A stretch of DNA of 64,000 nt from Ariolimax columbianus. Taxonomy: Eukaryota; Mollusca; Gastropoda; Stylommatophora; Arionidae. The position numbers were made by a program, and so were the translations under genes. Positions 57,001 to 63,740 of the stretch are shown here, piece by piece; the stretch's first letter is position 1, and the number at the start of each line of letters is the position of its first letter. The DNA lies in the NCBI GenBank assembly GCA_036924085.1, contig JAVGWX010000013.1, forward strand, positions 52,744,404 to 52,808,403, read 5' to 3'. The notes under the pieces are model-generated. The model made no database searches and was not told the DNA's origin. It worked only from the letters and a program-made list of their open reading frames with translations.

Positions 57001-59896
57001 GATTCAGAGCCGTATTTAAGATATCTTTGTAAATGTGACAGGGCAGGTTTTGAATGAAATATGGGGGAGTGGTACAGAAATGTGCAGATGTACCTCATGG
57101 TAAAAGGCAATCCTTTTCTAGTAAAACTGAATAGTCAAAATTTAGTTCCTAGGCTTCTGTCTAACTCACGTATAGCTCCAAGAGTCTGCTAATTAACAGT
57201 ACCACAACCCCCTGGACAACAGCTTTGACTGGCAAGGTAAACTATGTGAGCAAACACAGAGGAAAAACGAGGAAGCAAATTCTGGCATATATAGGAAGAA
57301 CAGTCCTGGTTGAATGTCTACCTAAGAGATGGAAAGCTTGATACAATCCCAGGTAGGAAAGACCTGATGGTCTTGAAAAACATCTTTCCTAGGAGAGACA
57401 ACACTGACCTTGGCTGAGGATTGCCAAGGACTAGGGAGGATAGTCCCGAATAAATGCATGCTGAAGACAGATGCTCTTGGCCCCTAGGTGCACACCACAG
57501 TGTAACACAATGCATTTGATAATGACAGACACCAAAATGACTCAACGAGGTGGTGCTCAACCAAATGAGACCTGCCAGGTGAGGAGAGTGCTGGACCCCT
57601 TGCCTTGGGGGATTCACCAAATGCCATTGGTGGCCCTCATCTCCCAACCATGGAACGAGGGCACAGAGAACTAGGGAAATCGCTACTGACCAAAATACAG
57701 AGAAAAGGACCCTTAATATTCTACAATAAATGCAGAGGGTGTCTTAAATTAGAAGCTACCACTTACTCATAAGCTACATGAAGAGAATATAGGCATGCCT
57801 GCATTCAAGAGACAGACTTAAACCCAAACCACAGATTCGTTTCTTCTTCTTCTGCGTTTGTTCTCAGTCTCCCGCTACCAAGCCTTATACAGGGTTTTGC
57901 AAGTAGCAGGATGTAGTTCAGAGAACGGAATTAGTTGTGTCACTAGTTTAAAGCGTGACTGCGATATTTGCACCTTTCGGTCTGACACATCCGTCTTCGG
58001 CAGGTACAGATTCTCTATATGAGGGTATGAATCCCTACAGTCATTACTACTGGTCGATGATCAGTATTTACACAGATGTTGAGGATGATCCTAGAGTCAC
58101 TACTACTTCCTGTGGCAAGCATTCACCACTCTCTAATATCCTAATATCTATAGAACAGACAATAAAACAGACTTGACATTGGAGTTGAAGTATTGTATTT
58201 TTATGTTGAATTTACTTTGTTTTTAATTTCCTATTTTGTATTCCTATTTTTATATCTTTATTGTTTATCTTTGTCTATATTGCTATCCAAGATATATGAA
58301 TGATTGCGTGTCTTGCTAATCTCCAATGCTCCTACTTCAGTATAGAGTGTGGAATTTATTCATAAAATCTACTTGATACATTATGTGGGATACCCCCAGA
58401 ACCGTAGTCTGATCCTCCAAGGAACAAATCTAGCTTGATCTTAATCAATGGAAGAATGGTACTCCGAATCACACACAACACAAGTTTTCATTCAAATAAT
58501 TGATCCTTTTCAGAGTAATCACCATATAAAGCCAATTTATCAGCCAATTTTATGGCTCTTCCTGAATTTTTAAAACCTCTTTCCATCACAAAAATCATCT
58601 TAATCATTGTGAAGACATGCTTCGATATTTGCGCCGCCACATTTGTTATTTCTGGAAATGTGTGTGCTGTGTAGACATCACTATATTATGGCCAAAATCC
58701 AAGCAGTACAGCTCAAAACACGCTTTAAAATAATGGTCCACATCACATCGGCAAATGGGTGGATCGGGGAATTAGGTATTTACACACACCCCGATATATG
58801 CTTCATACTAATATATATATATTATGAATACTACATGCATGTCATAGATAGTTTAATTATGTGTCTTTAGCTAAATTTCTTTAATATTAATTTATTTTAT
58901 TTTGAATAAAAACTACATGACACATGGAATTGCTATTCTTGTGCCTTGGTCAGAAATCTAAAAAAATAAGGATCGACTAGAAAGAGTTTATGTTTCTATT
59001 TTAATTGTGTGCTTATTTCGTAGTCCTTTACATTTTCAGTCTGTAATCCGATGAGATCAGTACGTTTAAGCTCCTTTAATGGTTTGGTAGTAATACTACA
59101 CTGCCTTTCAGCTTGCTAGACCAAGCACAAGGGTGCCATTTTTCTGTTCGCCATTGCCTTTCCAGGGTAATTCATTACTCCATCCCATTTACACCTACTA
59201 TGACACAGTGTTAGACTTTAGGGGCCAGAAAAGAAACGTCATAAAATGTAAAGTTAGTTTGCTGACCCAAACCAGACTCTTTGTTGACCACAAGTTGGAA
59301 ACCACTGTTTTAACACATTCACGCTAGCTCTTCATTACCACAACAAGCACTGTAATGGTGTGTCTGCCAAAGTCATATTGTACAGGAGACCAAGGCAGTA
59401 CATAAAGAGGTTTGTACGGGTCTACTTGATGAGCATTTCCCTCCATATGGTTGTCTATTGTAACCTCAACACGAACAATTTTATATGGATTGAAAATCAG
59501 GATTCTGAGGAGAGAAAAAGTGACAGCACATTTATATTACTCAGAATGGAAAATAAAGATATTAAATCAAACTCCGTCTTCACAGTTAAACTATTGTTCA
59601 CCTTTTGTTAATTAAAGAAGTGTGCTGTTGTTGAAACATTTCAATTATGAAACGTAGAAATAAAAATACATTTTAGCGTCTAGTTTCTACTTAAAATTGA
59701 CAGGTCTCAATCAACTTATAAAATTTAGGCTACAAATACTAACCTAATCTGTGAAGAAAATGTAATTATTTCAACAGGTTCATTTGATGAATAGAATTGG
59801 TTGTTTTTGGGATTGGTGATGATGATAATAGGCCAGTCTCCAAGTCTTGCATCCGTGAAGGACATAAGGTCATGGTCAAAAGCCATTACACGAAAT
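35803..59896 (-). CDS. TMEM62: TMEM62-like membrane protein gene, last seven exons
   Basis: Seven minus-strand exons with GT/AG borders join in phase: 59744-59896, 59339-59504, 55957-56067, 55260-55353, 45539-45652, 45043-45161 and 35803-36096. They give 349 residues ending in TGA. The order matches the C-terminal half of TMEM62: a block after the metallophosphoesterase domain (FRVMAFDHDLMSFTDARLGD), an Ig-like beta domain (LYVLPWSPVQYDFGRHTITV), then hydrophobic helices with LYLTFGPWFVGYLL and LGPLRTGSTLMLPVTVW. In the family this is a multipass protein with an N-terminal calcineurin-like phosphoesterase domain of unknown physiological role. The phosphoesterase exons are not in the 4.1 kb to the right and must lie beyond the window. 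No stop or frameshift interrupts the seven exons, so the gene looks functional. Confidence 0.9.
36165..36545 (-). mobile_element. LINE C-terminal fragment
   Basis: Minus-strand blocks KAKYRWGYNGGRWSRATTVW and KERPQGRPPMHWSDSLAVRC are the closing part of an APE LINE, in two frames. It lies in the last intron of the TMEM62-like gene. Confidence 0.75.
36546..37440 (-). mobile_element. LINE C-terminal fragment with (ATT)n tail
   Basis: Minus-strand remnants run in order: LGIHAL, a decayed RMPD-type block, KKSNSRTV-like KRFKDSLK, LSAWKCAVKKGYAISEGLRV (36780-36860) and a CQSCNRM end. The tail is TAATAATAATAA on plus at 36576-36590. Same family as 24165-26830. Confidence 0.7.
37441..37944 (-). mobile_element. 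LINE RNase H C-terminal fragment
   Basis: The minus strand reads TPGNDKANRLAKKGSSQ (about 37855-37905), equivalent to GNE.ADRLAK. It then has KRRDQCTIFRLRTQHTQLNT and CRLCTHLYETVEHHLFEC (about 37540-37600), the usual C-terminal zinc-like motif of RNase H-bearing LINEs. Confidence 0.75.
37945..38490 (-). mobile_element. LINE reverse transcriptase fragment
   Basis: Minus-strand order: KILVRVLLKSPEH, ECGFKVGQGTIDMIFAVRQL (about 38345-38405), QLHEGIHAQVLDNEK, a motif B relic LIPTVFSMMFSQL, motif C ELLFADNCALNS (about 38065-38100), then FGLTISVNKTEVMYQPA. Motif A has been deleted. This is a different family from the RNase H piece it abuts at about 37945. Confidence 0.75.
38490..42430 (-). mobile_element. 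Near full-length I-like LINE (APE, RT, RNase H) with (GAA)n tail
   Basis: Minus-strand order of a complete element. Endonuclease (42368-41547): LKIMHWNAEGVNSKRDGYSK, CCLQETHLNKD, LIVCGDFNSHSQSWG. Linker (41447-40776). Reverse transcriptase (40691-39972): motif A changed to LAAWINLRKAFYKVW with both Asp lost; GVPQGGVLSP; YADDLVIW kept. Thumb (39861-39502). RNase H (39486-38534): TNGSAQNAVKNGG, VVFLTDAQSALQAL, MQWIPSHCGVPGNERADRLA. Last comes CTCGQAPQTAEHILQNC. A tail of AAGAAGAAGAAG is at 38499-38511. Frameshifts divide these blocks. Motif A loss shows it cannot polymerise. Confidence 0.92.
42431..42995 (-). mobile_element. LINE 5' untranslated region / dispersed repeat
   Basis: Lies directly 5' of the I-like LINE endonuclease. 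42525-42790 repeats 3895-4185. 42790-42990 is a GC-rich block (CACTCGCCGGTGGGTTCTGC, CCTCTGCAAGGACCTGTCCG). A short ATG/CAT run occurs at 42475-42490. Confidence 0.65.
42996..44640 (-). mobile_element. Decayed LINE endonuclease and start of reverse transcriptase
   Basis: Minus-strand order: a TLATXNVXTL start near 44480, ISITALNETRLTLEEQL (about 44345-44400), NAGYTFFW, then IMLGDFNARVDADYTPWDD (about 44045-44100). LIDYIIIRHQD follows near 43880. Next come linker GLITEKAQILDRCAEHFCNV (about 43310-43370) and KLTELFCSMWAEGVVPHKK (about 43080-43140). The rest of the reverse transcriptase is missing. Confidence 0.75.
44641..44900 (-). repeat. Dispersed repeat with palindromic core (copy 3)
   Basis: GTGAATTTGATTAAAGTGAG and CAGTCTCACTCTCTCATCC flank a 25-bp loop. 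It lies immediately 5' of the LINE endonuclease at 42996-44640, which is why I read the family as a LINE 5' region. Confidence 0.6.
45043..45161 (-). CDS. TMEM62: TMEM62-like exon: PWFVG segment
   Basis: 119 nt. Acceptor GATTTTCAG, donor GTCAGT. Encodes PWFVGYLLSDKIGVVFVWGI and IPGGITYFYGIFQ. The Gly-Pro-Trp-Phe motif split over this splice junction is conserved in the family. Confidence 0.9.
45539..45652 (-). CDS. TMEM62: TMEM62-like exon: loop and helix
   Basis: 114 nt. Acceptor TTTCTTTTCCAG, donor GTGAGT. Encodes RLPVITFVNDWIMKVWLVAR and TLIGSALYLTF. Phases match both neighbours across a 9.6-kb upstream intron packed with LINEs and satellite. Confidence 0.9.
45870..49391 (-). mobile_element. 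5'-truncated I-like LINE (APE, RT, RNase H) with (GAA)n tail
   Basis: Minus strand. The endonuclease begins mid-domain (IVVGDFNSQSERWGYAQ). It is followed by a linker ending near 48315. Reverse transcriptase: AVWMDLEKAFDKIW with both motif A Asp kept, GVPQGGILSPMLFLIYINDI, and YADDLAL in another frame near 47575. Thumb at 47343-46819. RNase H (46635-45943) has NFRAEAEALKVAAELVIQDK, IVFLTDAASVIAAL and VIQWIPSHCNIEGNETADKL. The end is RGPCGEHTMTLEHILQSC. A short GAAGAAGAAG tail is at 45902-45911. Frameshifts occur near 48300, 47930, 47570 and 46640. Same family as 38490-42430. Confidence 0.92.
49392..49875. other. No recognisable feature
   Basis: AT-rich intronic sequence of the TMEM62-like gene. 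Confidence 0.45.
49876..50486. repeat. 41-43 bp satellite, left block
   Basis: Tandem units of AGGCTAGTGAAAAGATGAAA then GAATACATAAATCAATGT plus TGTGT or AAAT. About 14 units, more diverged than in the right block. Interrupted at 50487 by a LINE. Confidence 0.93.
50487..53650 (-). mobile_element. Near full-length LINE with (TGACC)n tail inside the satellite
   Basis: Minus strand. The endonuclease starts with GTWNVRTLNPCGKINELTHE (about 53150-53210), then ICEARWKSFGEF, IIQCYAPTTDYED, LVVQGDWNTKIGEDA and HSQIDY. After one stop an open frame of 415 residues (52493-51246) carries YHMFVDFKKAFDRVWH (near residues 295-310), SVGVRQGCTLSSTLFNIF and LRFADDIDGL with both Asp. The thumb is at 51209-50961. 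The C-terminus is TVKRRKLTWYGHISRSSGLA to CVPQRPHRLRDDLT. A GC-rich leader of about 400 bp (53250-53650) precedes it. The plus-strand AGGTCAGGTCAGGTC at 50489-50503 is the tail. Few stops; the catalytic residues of the reverse transcriptase are intact. Confidence 0.92.
53651..53750. repeat. Satellite, middle block
   Basis: About two and a half units of the 41-43 bp satellite between two LINE insertions. Confidence 0.93.
53751..54557 (-). mobile_element. 5'-truncated CR1-like LINE in the satellite
   Basis: Minus strand: LDKIREWSVIWQMEFNVDKC, then KERDLGVIIDHTCKV, RPRLEYCVQVWSPYQRGDID, LERIQKRATKLIVGFQNY and IRKYFFSQRVVNAWNALPSE. It is open to a stop at 53807. AATAGGCTA at 53742-53750 and 54558-54566 is the target duplication. 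Truncated just after the reverse transcriptase palm. Confidence 0.92.
54558..55070. repeat. 41-43 bp satellite, right block
   Basis: About 12 well-conserved units of the same satellite, starting with the second copy of AATAGGCTA. Confidence 0.95.
55260..55353 (-). CDS. TMEM62: TMEM62-like exon: transmembrane helix
   Basis: 94 nt. Acceptor TTCATTTTTGCAG, donor GTGTGT. Encodes GKLVFGLLIFVYAFVLTSLR, a clear membrane helix, then RQFTYIRLCFLR. Ends one base into a Gly codon that the next exon completes. Confidence 0.88.
55508..55865. repeat. 25-bp minisatellite, about 14 copies
   Basis: Units of TATAAACTAGCTGTTTGTAG plus GACAG, with size variants. It fills much of the 603-bp intron between two TMEM62-like exons. 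Confidence 0.93.
55957..56067 (-). CDS. TMEM62: TMEM62-like exon: linker to first C-terminal helix
   Basis: 111 nt, exactly 37 codons, phase 0 at both ends. Acceptor TTCATTTAG after a T-rich tract; donor GTAAGC. Encodes DEHRKNATVTQYFSVDESET and PRLILMLNIYSV, the end of the Ig-like domain and the approach to the membrane. Confidence 0.85.
56100..56135. repeat. TA microsatellite
   Basis: (TA)n with a short interruption, directly upstream of the acceptor of exon 55957-56067. Confidence 0.9.
56382..56480. mobile_element. Possible hAT-type terminal sequence
   Basis: CAGGTTCCCAACTGGTGG followed by CAAAGGGGGGTCGC resembles the ends of non-autonomous hAT elements. No transposase or 8-bp duplication is visible. 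Confidence 0.3.
56509..56760 (-). mobile_element. tRNA-derived SINE, copy on minus strand
   Basis: Read on minus: head GGACAGCATGGGCTAGTGG with TTAAGTGACACAG (A box) and GTTGGGTTTGCTCCCCATC (B box), then the core GCATGCCGAAGTCGGATGCA and AGTGCAACGCACAC, then an A-rich tail. Closely matches the plus-strand copy at 62766-62998. Confidence 0.85.
57240..57842 (+). mobile_element. 5' region and start of endonuclease of an I-like LINE
   Basis: Near 57785-57838 the plus strand reads ACIQETDLNPNHRF, equal to the start of the APE domain in the copy at 63180-63740. Upstream about 400 bp is leader and contains the SINE-like core at 57449-57515. Truncated exactly where a minus-strand SINE tail begins. 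Confidence 0.65.
57843..58015 (-). mobile_element. SINE-like repeat with (GAA)n tail
   Basis: On minus it carries the core CCGAAGACGGATGTGTCAG, then GGTGCAAATATCGCAGTCAC and GCTACTTGCAAAACC, ending AGAAGAAGAAGAA (57843-57856). Homologous to 33240-33425. Confidence 0.65.
58080..58172 (-). mobile_element. Short CR1-like relic
   Basis: The minus strand, GATATTAG then GAGAGTGGTGAATGCTTG and GAAGTAGTAGTGA, follows the IRKYFFSQRVVNAWNALP region of the CR1 copies with deletions. Confidence 0.35.
58173..59338. other. Intronic sequence, no gene seen
   Basis: AT-rich. Near 59290-59312 the sequence TTGGAAACCACTG resembles a hAT-type end in reverse, unpaired. Confidence 0.4.
59339..59504 (-). CDS. TMEM62: TMEM62-like exon: Ig-like beta domain
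   Basis: 166 nt with acceptor TTTTTCTCTCCTCAG and donor GTAATG. One base completes the Arg codon of the previous exon, followed by 55 codons. Encodes ILIFNPYKIVRVEVTIDNH and a strand pattern ending HTITVLVV. The intron before it is only 239 bp. Confidence 0.88.
59744..59896 (-). CDS. TMEM62: TMEM62-like exon: end of phosphoesterase region
   Basis: 153 nt. The acceptor TTATTCTTCTCCAG precedes it and the donor is GTTAGT. It begins with the last base of a codon and ends with two bases of an Arg codon. It encodes FRVMAFDHDLMSFTDARLGD and PVEIITFSSQI. The AFDHDL block with WP.I.ITNPK is the most diagnostic TMEM62 segment here. Confidence 0.9.
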
Positions 59897-60480
59897 CTGG
59901 AGAAGAATAAAAAGATAATCATAAATGAACTACAACTAAAAATTATCTTACACTTTGTAAGGTATTAGTGTTTCTCTTCTTTCTTTGAACAGACAATTTT
60001 AATGTGCTACTGCACAGAAGCTAGATCAGACACATCATTTCAGTTCTTGATCACTCATGTATGCTGGTATTCAAATTATAAACAGACACAACAATGATGT
60101 TCTTAGTCGACCTGTAATTCTACAGTGGCAGATGCCCCGGTGCAGGTCCCAGCTCTGGTATGAGCTTGATGATGCCTGGAGAAGGATTTCCTGCTTAGCG
60201 GGCTGGGTTCAAGCAGATTATTACTCTGTTACGTTGGGACAAGTGCCGCAGAGGGTGGTTAACTGATGTCCATCTTAATAGACTCAAACACTAGAGTAAA
60301 GTAGACCCGCAGCCTGTTAGGCAACATCTATGCTGCTCTAAACAAACCCCTTAACCCTGGCCGATGATATGCCATGTCACACAGTTAGTCGCCTCTTACG
60401 ACATGCTCTCTGTGGGGCAGTGGTGCTATTCTTGTCCTTGTCATACACAACGACCCCAGCGGACCACTCGGGGTGTACAA
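59897..60480. repeat. Probable dispersed repeat
   Basis: 60110-60480 is GC-richer than its surroundings and has blocks such as GTCGCCTCTTACGACATGC and GACCCCAGCGGACCACTCGG that look like repeat sequence common in invertebrate genomes. No second copy in the window. Confidence 0.35.
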
Positions 60481-60483
60481 CCA

Positions 60484-60598
60484 TGATGTACTCATTTATC
60501 AGTGCAGTGTGTTCATGGAGGCTACATAAATCTAATTTATGGAATATTAGATCAGTGATCTCCTTAGAAACACATCCTCTAAGTCCAGAAACAGACAT
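60484..60598 (-). CDS. Candidate first exon, unknown protein
   Basis: A minus-strand ATG at 60598 opens MSVSGLRGCVSKEITDLIFH and continues KLDLCSLHEHTALINEYIMV, ending just before the GC-rich repeat. The alternating helix-like pattern and a closing NEYIMV, seen in some PWI-like RNA-binding domains, look more like coding sequence than chance. A weak GT donor follows ATG. No partner exon is found. It lies in the TMEM62-like intron or upstream region. Tentative. Confidence 0.25.
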
Positions 60599-60599
60599 T

Positions 60600-60912
60600 T
60601 TGTAACTGGCTGCTTTTCCAATGAACTCAAACTCATTACAGTAATTCTTTCTGGGTCAGATGTGTATGCAGTCGTAAACAAGACATGTACCCCCCAGGGC
60701 AATAAACAAGTTTTGCTAACAATAGACTAGAAAGAGAGGGATAGAAAGAGAGAGGAGAGAAAGAAAGAGAAACAAATGGAAGTTTCAGTATTTTTCATGA
60801 TAAACACAGAGCCCAGAAATCATACCATGGTTGTCAACCCTGATCACTAATATTAAACTAATTAATGTTACTGTTCAACATGTAACTGAGACAAATGTAG
60901 AACCTGCTTAAA
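60600..60912. other. GA-rich microsatellite and unique sequence
   Basis: A purine-rich AGAGAGAGG tract at 60731-60772; otherwise nothing recognised. Confidence 0.5.
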
Positions 60913-60913
60913 T

Positions 60914-62356
60914 ATGTACATTCAAGATGGTATTCACCCAAAATTGCTGTATGAAATTAGAGACCAACTAGCAAAACCATTGGCTATATTATGTTCTCAA
61001 TCACTTACAAAAGGGATTGTTCCACGGGATTGGAAAGATGCAGGAGTGATCCCCTTATTCCAAAAAGGCAAAAAATCAGATCCGGCAAATTATAGACCGG
61101 TGAGTTTAACAAGCATAGTCTGTAAATTGTTAGAGTCAATAATCAAAGAAAACATTGTAATGCATTTAGAAAAATTTAATCTAATTAGAAATAGTCAGCA
61201 TGGGTTTACTAGAGGGAGATCATGCTTAACAAATCTATTAGAATTCATGGAGGAGGTTACTAAAATCATAGATAAAGGGGAGCCAGTGGATGTTATTTAT
61301 CTAGACTTTGCAAAGGCCTTTGATAGAGTACCTCATCAAAGATTATTTCGAAAGTTAAAATCACATGGAATAGGTGGGGAAGTTGCCAAATGGATTGGAA
61401 ATTGGTTAACGGGAAGAAGGCAGAGGGTGGGCATAAATAAGGAGTACTCTGAGTGGAGTGAAGTGAAAAGTGGTGTGCCACAGGGCTCGGTTTTGGGACC
61501 AATTTTGTTCTTGATATATATAAATGATTTGGACATTGATATGAGATCCATGATTGCAAAATTTGCTGATGACACAAAACTATGCAGTAGTGTCTCATCT
61601 AAAGTGGAAGTGGATATATTGATGTCGGATTTAGATAAAATTCGAGAATGGTCTGTAAGCTGGCAAATGGAGTTTAATGTTGATAAATGTACAGTCATCC
61701 ACATGGGTAGATCCAATATGGAACATAATTACAGAATGGGAGAGAACAATATTAGAAAGATAGATAAGGAAAGGGACCTAGGGGTTATAATAGATCATAC
61801 AGGAAAGGTGAGTGAGCAAGTTAAGGTAGCAGTGAAAAAGGCAAATGCAATGTTAGGTATGATAAAAAGAAATATTAAACATAGGAGCAAGGAAGTGATC
61901 GTCAAACTGTATAAAGCTTTAGTTAGACCTAGATTGGAGTACTGTGTACAGGTGTGGAGTCCTTATCATAGAGGGGACATAAACATGCTAGAAAGAATAC
62001 AAAAAAGAGCGACAAAGATGATAGTGGGATTCCAGAATTACAGTTATGAGAAACGACTCAGAAAAACCGGCCTACAGTGTCTCGAAGAGAGAAGAATTCG
62101 TGGTGACTTAATACAGGTTTATAAGATGATCAGAGGAATCGATAAATTAGACTATAACAAGTTTTTTAAAATACAGCCACCTACAATAACACGAGGGCAT
62201 AGCTACAAGCTGACTAAAGAGAGGTCCAGGTTAGATATTAGAAAATATTTTTTTAGTCAGAGAGTGGTGTCTGCTTGGAATGCATTGCCAGGGGAGGTAG
62301 TGGAGGCAGGGACAGTTAATGCATTTAAGAATAAACTGGATGCGCATAGCTTTTAG
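60914..62356 (+). CDS. CR1-like reverse transcriptase (N-terminally truncated)
   Basis: 480 residues without a break. Fingers GIVPRDWKDAGVIPLF and ANYRPVSLTSI. Motif A VIYLDFAKAFDRVPH (near residue 131), motif B SGVPQGSVLGPILFLIYIND (187-206), motif C KFADDTKLC (217-220) with both Asp. Thumb LEYCVQVWSPYHRGDINMLE and C-terminus SQRVVSAWNALPGEVVEAGT. The endonuclease and ORF1 are lost by 5' truncation, so it cannot move itself. Its first ATG is only a chance start. Confidence 0.9.
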   Translation: MYIQDGIHPKLLYEIRDQLAKPLAILCSQSLTKGIVPRDWKDAGVIPLFQKGKKSDPANYRPVSLTSIVCKLLESIIKENIVMHLEKFNLIRNSQHGFTRGRSCLTNLLEFMEEVTKIIDKGEPVDVIYLDFAKAFDRVPHQRLFRKLKSHGIGGEVAKWIGNWLTGRRQRVGINKEYSEWSEVKSGVPQGSVLGPILFLIYINDLDIDMRSMIAKFADDTKLCSSVSSKVEVDILMSDLDKIREWSVSWQMEFNVDKCTVIHMGRSNMEHNYRMGENNIRKIDKERDLGVIIDHTGKVSEQVKVAVKKANAMLGMIKRNIKHRSKEVIVKLYKALVRPRLEYCVQVWSPYHRGDINMLERIQKRATKMIVGFQNYSYEKRLRKTGLQCLEERRIRGDLIQVYKMIRGIDKLDYNKFFKIQPPTITRGHSYKLTKERSRLDIRKYFFSQRVVSAWNALPGEVVEAGTVNAFKNKLDAHSF

Positions 62357-62452
62357 AGCAAGGTGATGTAAATGTAACTGGTTGTATACAGACTCTACAG
62401 GGTCTTCTAAACCAGTATAAAGACGTTAAGTTAAGTTAAGTTAAGTTAAGTC
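60914..62452 (+). mobile_element. 5'-truncated CR1-like LINE with intact RT frame
   Basis: The plus-strand element begins inside the reverse transcriptase and ends GTATAAAGACG followed by (TTAAG)5 at 62426-62452, a short-repeat 3' end as in CR1. This is the best-preserved of the CR1 copies here (25209-25715, 53751-54557). Confidence 0.93.
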
Positions 62453-62765
62453 ATTAGCATTATTCATGGCACACTATACACTCTCAGAAAGAAATAATAA
62501 TATCCTTCCAGATAACATGGATACAGTCAGCTTTCCTTTGGTTGCAGCTGTAATTTACTCAAATAGTTGAAATACAGAGACAAATCTATGTTTCAAATGA
62601 ATACTCTACTGCTGCTAAAACATGCAAATTAGCAAAGAAGTTTATAATTAAAAATAAGCTTTGATTTTTATGAAAGTAAATCATAAAATTTCAGACATGC
62701 CAATGAGATGACTAAATTTGTCAGACAATTTAATTTTTTTTTTTATGCCACATCAAAAGAAACAG
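62453..62765. other. No recognisable feature
   Basis: AT-rich sequence between the CR1 copy and a SINE. Confidence 0.45.
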
Positions 62766-62998
62766 TGGGGGACGGCATGGGCTAGTAGTTAAGTGACACA
62801 GCTCACAACCCGAAGATGCTGGGTTTGATCCCCATCACAGCACTAACCACTTTGAAAAATGCAGGAGGAAGCAGACCTTTACAAAAAATGCATGCCGAAG
62901 TCAGATGCACTAGGCCGACAGGCGCAAAATAAAAACCGTAGTGCAACGCACACAGCCTTGTGGAATAGAGAATTAAGGCAAACGCCCAAAAAAAACCA
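62766..62998 (+). mobile_element. tRNA-derived SINE, copy on plus strand
   Basis: Head GGGGACGGCATGGGCTAGTA with TTAAGTGACACAG (A box) and CTGGGTTTGATCCCCATC (B box). Core GCATGCCGAAGTCAGATGCA, CTAGGCCGACAGGCGCAAAA and TAGTGCAACGCACACAGCC, then an A-rich tail. Closely matches 56509-56760 in reverse. Confidence 0.88.
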
Positions 62999-63179
62999 GT
63001 TAAAACAATAATTCTTCTAGTAATCATCAATTATTGGGGGTAAACACAATCAATGGTGTTGGTCTAGAACCTAACCCAAAAAATTAGTGTATTAGTACAA
63101 GATCTGTGTGTATATATATCTATATATCTCCTCTCTCATGTCTCCATTTTGTAGAGGTAGAGAAGTTTGTGTGTAGCAT

Positions 63180-63740
63180 AGCCACCAGTAGGGATTCCCA
63201 AGCTGGACAGGTCAAAAAGTAAGGATTAGACTAAGTGAAGACACAAACCTGTTGCCCTGCAGACAGACTGGTGGCAGTCAAAGGCTAGAGGAAAACATTC
63301 ATGACAAAAACACTCGCTGAAAATGGATGCACTGGGTCACAGGTGTGTAACATAACAGAACTTAATTTTTCCTTGATGAGAACGTCATGAATAAAGTTAG
63401 TAGCGTCATGTTCAATCTGTGATATTCTACCATGCAGTAAGAGAGGCAGATTTTCTGCCTCGAAGTGGTCCATCCAATGCTACTGATGGTCACCTTCCTC
63501 TGTTCTGTAAAGTCAAGGTACAGCAGAAAGGAGTAAGTACACTCAACACACTGCAGTGGAATGTGGAGGGGCTGAATAAAAATGTTCCACTATCAACACT
63601 ACAACATAAAGATCAAATTGATGTGGCATGTATTCAGGAGACTCACCTCAATAGCAACCACAGATTTTTGGTCAGAGGATACCAGGCCTTCAAACGTGAC
63701 TGGAAAGGACACAAAGTGGACATGCTGATACTTATTTGAA
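63180..63740 (+). mobile_element. I-like LINE leader and start of endonuclease
   Basis: Leader with the SINE-like core at 63308-63362. From about 63535 the plus strand reads LNTLQWNVEGLNKN, VACIQETHLNSNHRF and LVRGYQAFKRDWKGHK, the start of the APE domain. Cut at 63740 by a minus-strand LINE end. Confidence 0.8.

Noticed and set aside
56382..59312. A single 2.9-kb hAT transposon spanning this intron
   Set aside because: The end-like sequences at 56382 and 59312 are only loosely alike, lack an 8-bp target duplication, and no transposase lies between them.
60914..62356. A functional host gene of 480 residues
   Set aside because: It is the reverse transcriptase of a 5'-truncated CR1-like element with a repeat tail, present in three copies in the window.
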